A stretch of DNA of 5,509 bases, taken from assembly GCA_964427535.1 (NCBI GenBank), contig CAYRVF010000196.1, positions 1-5,509 on the forward strand, written 5' to 3'. The position numbers and the translations under genes were made by a program. The notes below the pieces were generated by a model. It made no database searches and was not told the DNA's origin. It was given only the letters and a program-made list of their open reading frames with translations. Positions 4,922-5,509 of this stretch are shown here, one piece after another. The first letter of the stretch is position 1. Each line of letters opens with the position of its first letter. This DNA is from CAYRVF01 sp964427535. GTDB taxonomy: Bacteria; Chloroflexota; Ktedonobacteria; Ktedonobacterales; JADMIN01.

Positions 4922-5509
4922 CTACGTGTTCTGCCCGGTTGCGGACGTATTCGCCGTCTTCGCTGGCTGCGATGTGCCCAAACCCGGACGCACGATCAGC
5001 ATCGGCAGGGTTGTGCCATGGAGCACGCGCTCGGTAACGCTGCCCATCGACCACTTCGAGAAGCCGGTCCGGCCGTGCGTCGCCATCGCGATGATATCGC
5101 TGCGCTCCGCGGGAGAAGCCTCATCCGTGTCACTCCCCTCGGCGGTGGCGATGATGGCCGAGGCGATGTCGACGTCTGTGGCCAGCGCGGTCGTGACACG
5201 CAGCTTCCCGTCGTACTCGCCACGCAGACGCTCGGCCATGCGGCTCAGATAGCCCTCCGCGTCGCGCTCCACTAGCAGCTCGGGAGTGTTGCCCACTGCG
5301 GTGGCGAGGCGGTTAATGACCAGAACGAGTCGCAGCTCCGCCGGTCGCTGTCTGGCGAGGGCAAGCAGCAGCGCGGCGGCAGGAGCGATGGCCGTCTCTG
5401 CCTCCTCAGAGCTATCGACCGGAACAAGTATGCGCAGCGGCCTCTGACTCTCCGCTGGAGTTTCAGCCGGTGATGAACGCAGCATCCGGAGCACGAAGAC
5501 CGGCACGGG
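4922..5509 (-). CDS. tandem-domain universal stress protein, C-terminal part (5' end outside window)
   Basis: The frame is open to the window edge, giving 195 visible residues and ending at TAG 4924-4922. The first residues, PVPVFVLRML, look like the final strand of a first Usp domain (P-P-V-V-LR). A linker rich in Pro, Glu and Ser to about residue 24 leads into LRILVPVDSSEEAETAI, strand 1 and helix 1 of a second, complete Usp domain. Near 141-157 the sequence MATHGRTGF followed by GSVTERVL supplies most of the ATP-binding motif G-2x-G-9x-G-S, with alanine at the first glycine. LPMLIVRP closes the fold, and a short polar tail follows. The whole protein is therefore probably a two-domain Usp of about 300 residues, a form common in Chloroflexota and Actinobacteria. 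Such proteins act in the cytoplasm in stress or dormancy survival; the partner is unknown. The GTG at 5506 is an internal codon, not a start. Confidence 0.88.
   Translation of the reverse strand, partial: PVPVFVLRMLRSSPAETPAESQRPLRILVPVDSSEEAETAIAPAAALLLALARQRPAELRLVLVINRLATAVGNTPELLVERDAEGYLSRMAERLRGEYDGKLRVTTALATDVDIASAIIATAEGSDTDEASPAERSDIIAMATHGRTGFSKWSMGSVTERVLHGTTLPMLIVRPGLGTSQPAKTANTSATGQNT

Overview
This is a GC-rich (roughly 60% by eye) bacterial chromosomal segment. No mobile element, CRISPR array or phage gene is visible. Codon use, strong GGAGG-type ribosome binding sites, a tRNA whose 3' CCA is not encoded, and the mix of Usp, DoxX and PLDc_N-type proteins would suit a Chloroflexota (Thermomicrobia-like) or actinobacterial genome. 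That placement is inference from protein style and is weak.

Layout. The window opens with the 3' part of a tRNA-Leu (anticodon CAA, 1-55). About 400 bases without a recognisable protein gene follow, holding a striking 24-base dyad (280-303) that overlaps a possible promoter, and a long hairpin-containing leader. Next is a plus-strand MFS transporter of the metabolite:H+ symporter type (464-1855). It converges on a minus-strand alpha/beta hydrolase (1966-2796), with a 9-bp hairpin between their ends. Upstream of the hydrolase is a region of about 300 bases with one promoter pointing each way. A small plus-strand two-helix membrane protein of PLDc_N type follows (3095-3322).

The right half is entirely minus strand: a short universal stress protein gene with a frameshift near its end (3295-3713), a DoxX-family membrane protein gene with several lesions (3892-4593), and the C-terminal part of a tandem-domain universal stress protein that runs off the window (4922-5509). 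A perfect 20-bp stem-loop (4819-4863) separates the last two.

How the parts may relate. The two Usp genes and the DoxX gene could form a stress/redox neighbourhood, but the gaps between them (178 and 328 bases, each with a hairpin) argue for separate transcripts. Nothing links the transporter or hydrolase to them beyond adjacency.

The most notable observation is the damage in the right half. The DoxX reading frame carries a 27-bp exact tandem duplication, a probable early stop, and two frameshifts that cancel each other. The short Usp carries one frameshift. All three frameshifts look like lost bases in or beside G/C runs, so either real gene decay or base-calling error could explain them. 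I see no convincing new defence or mobile system here.
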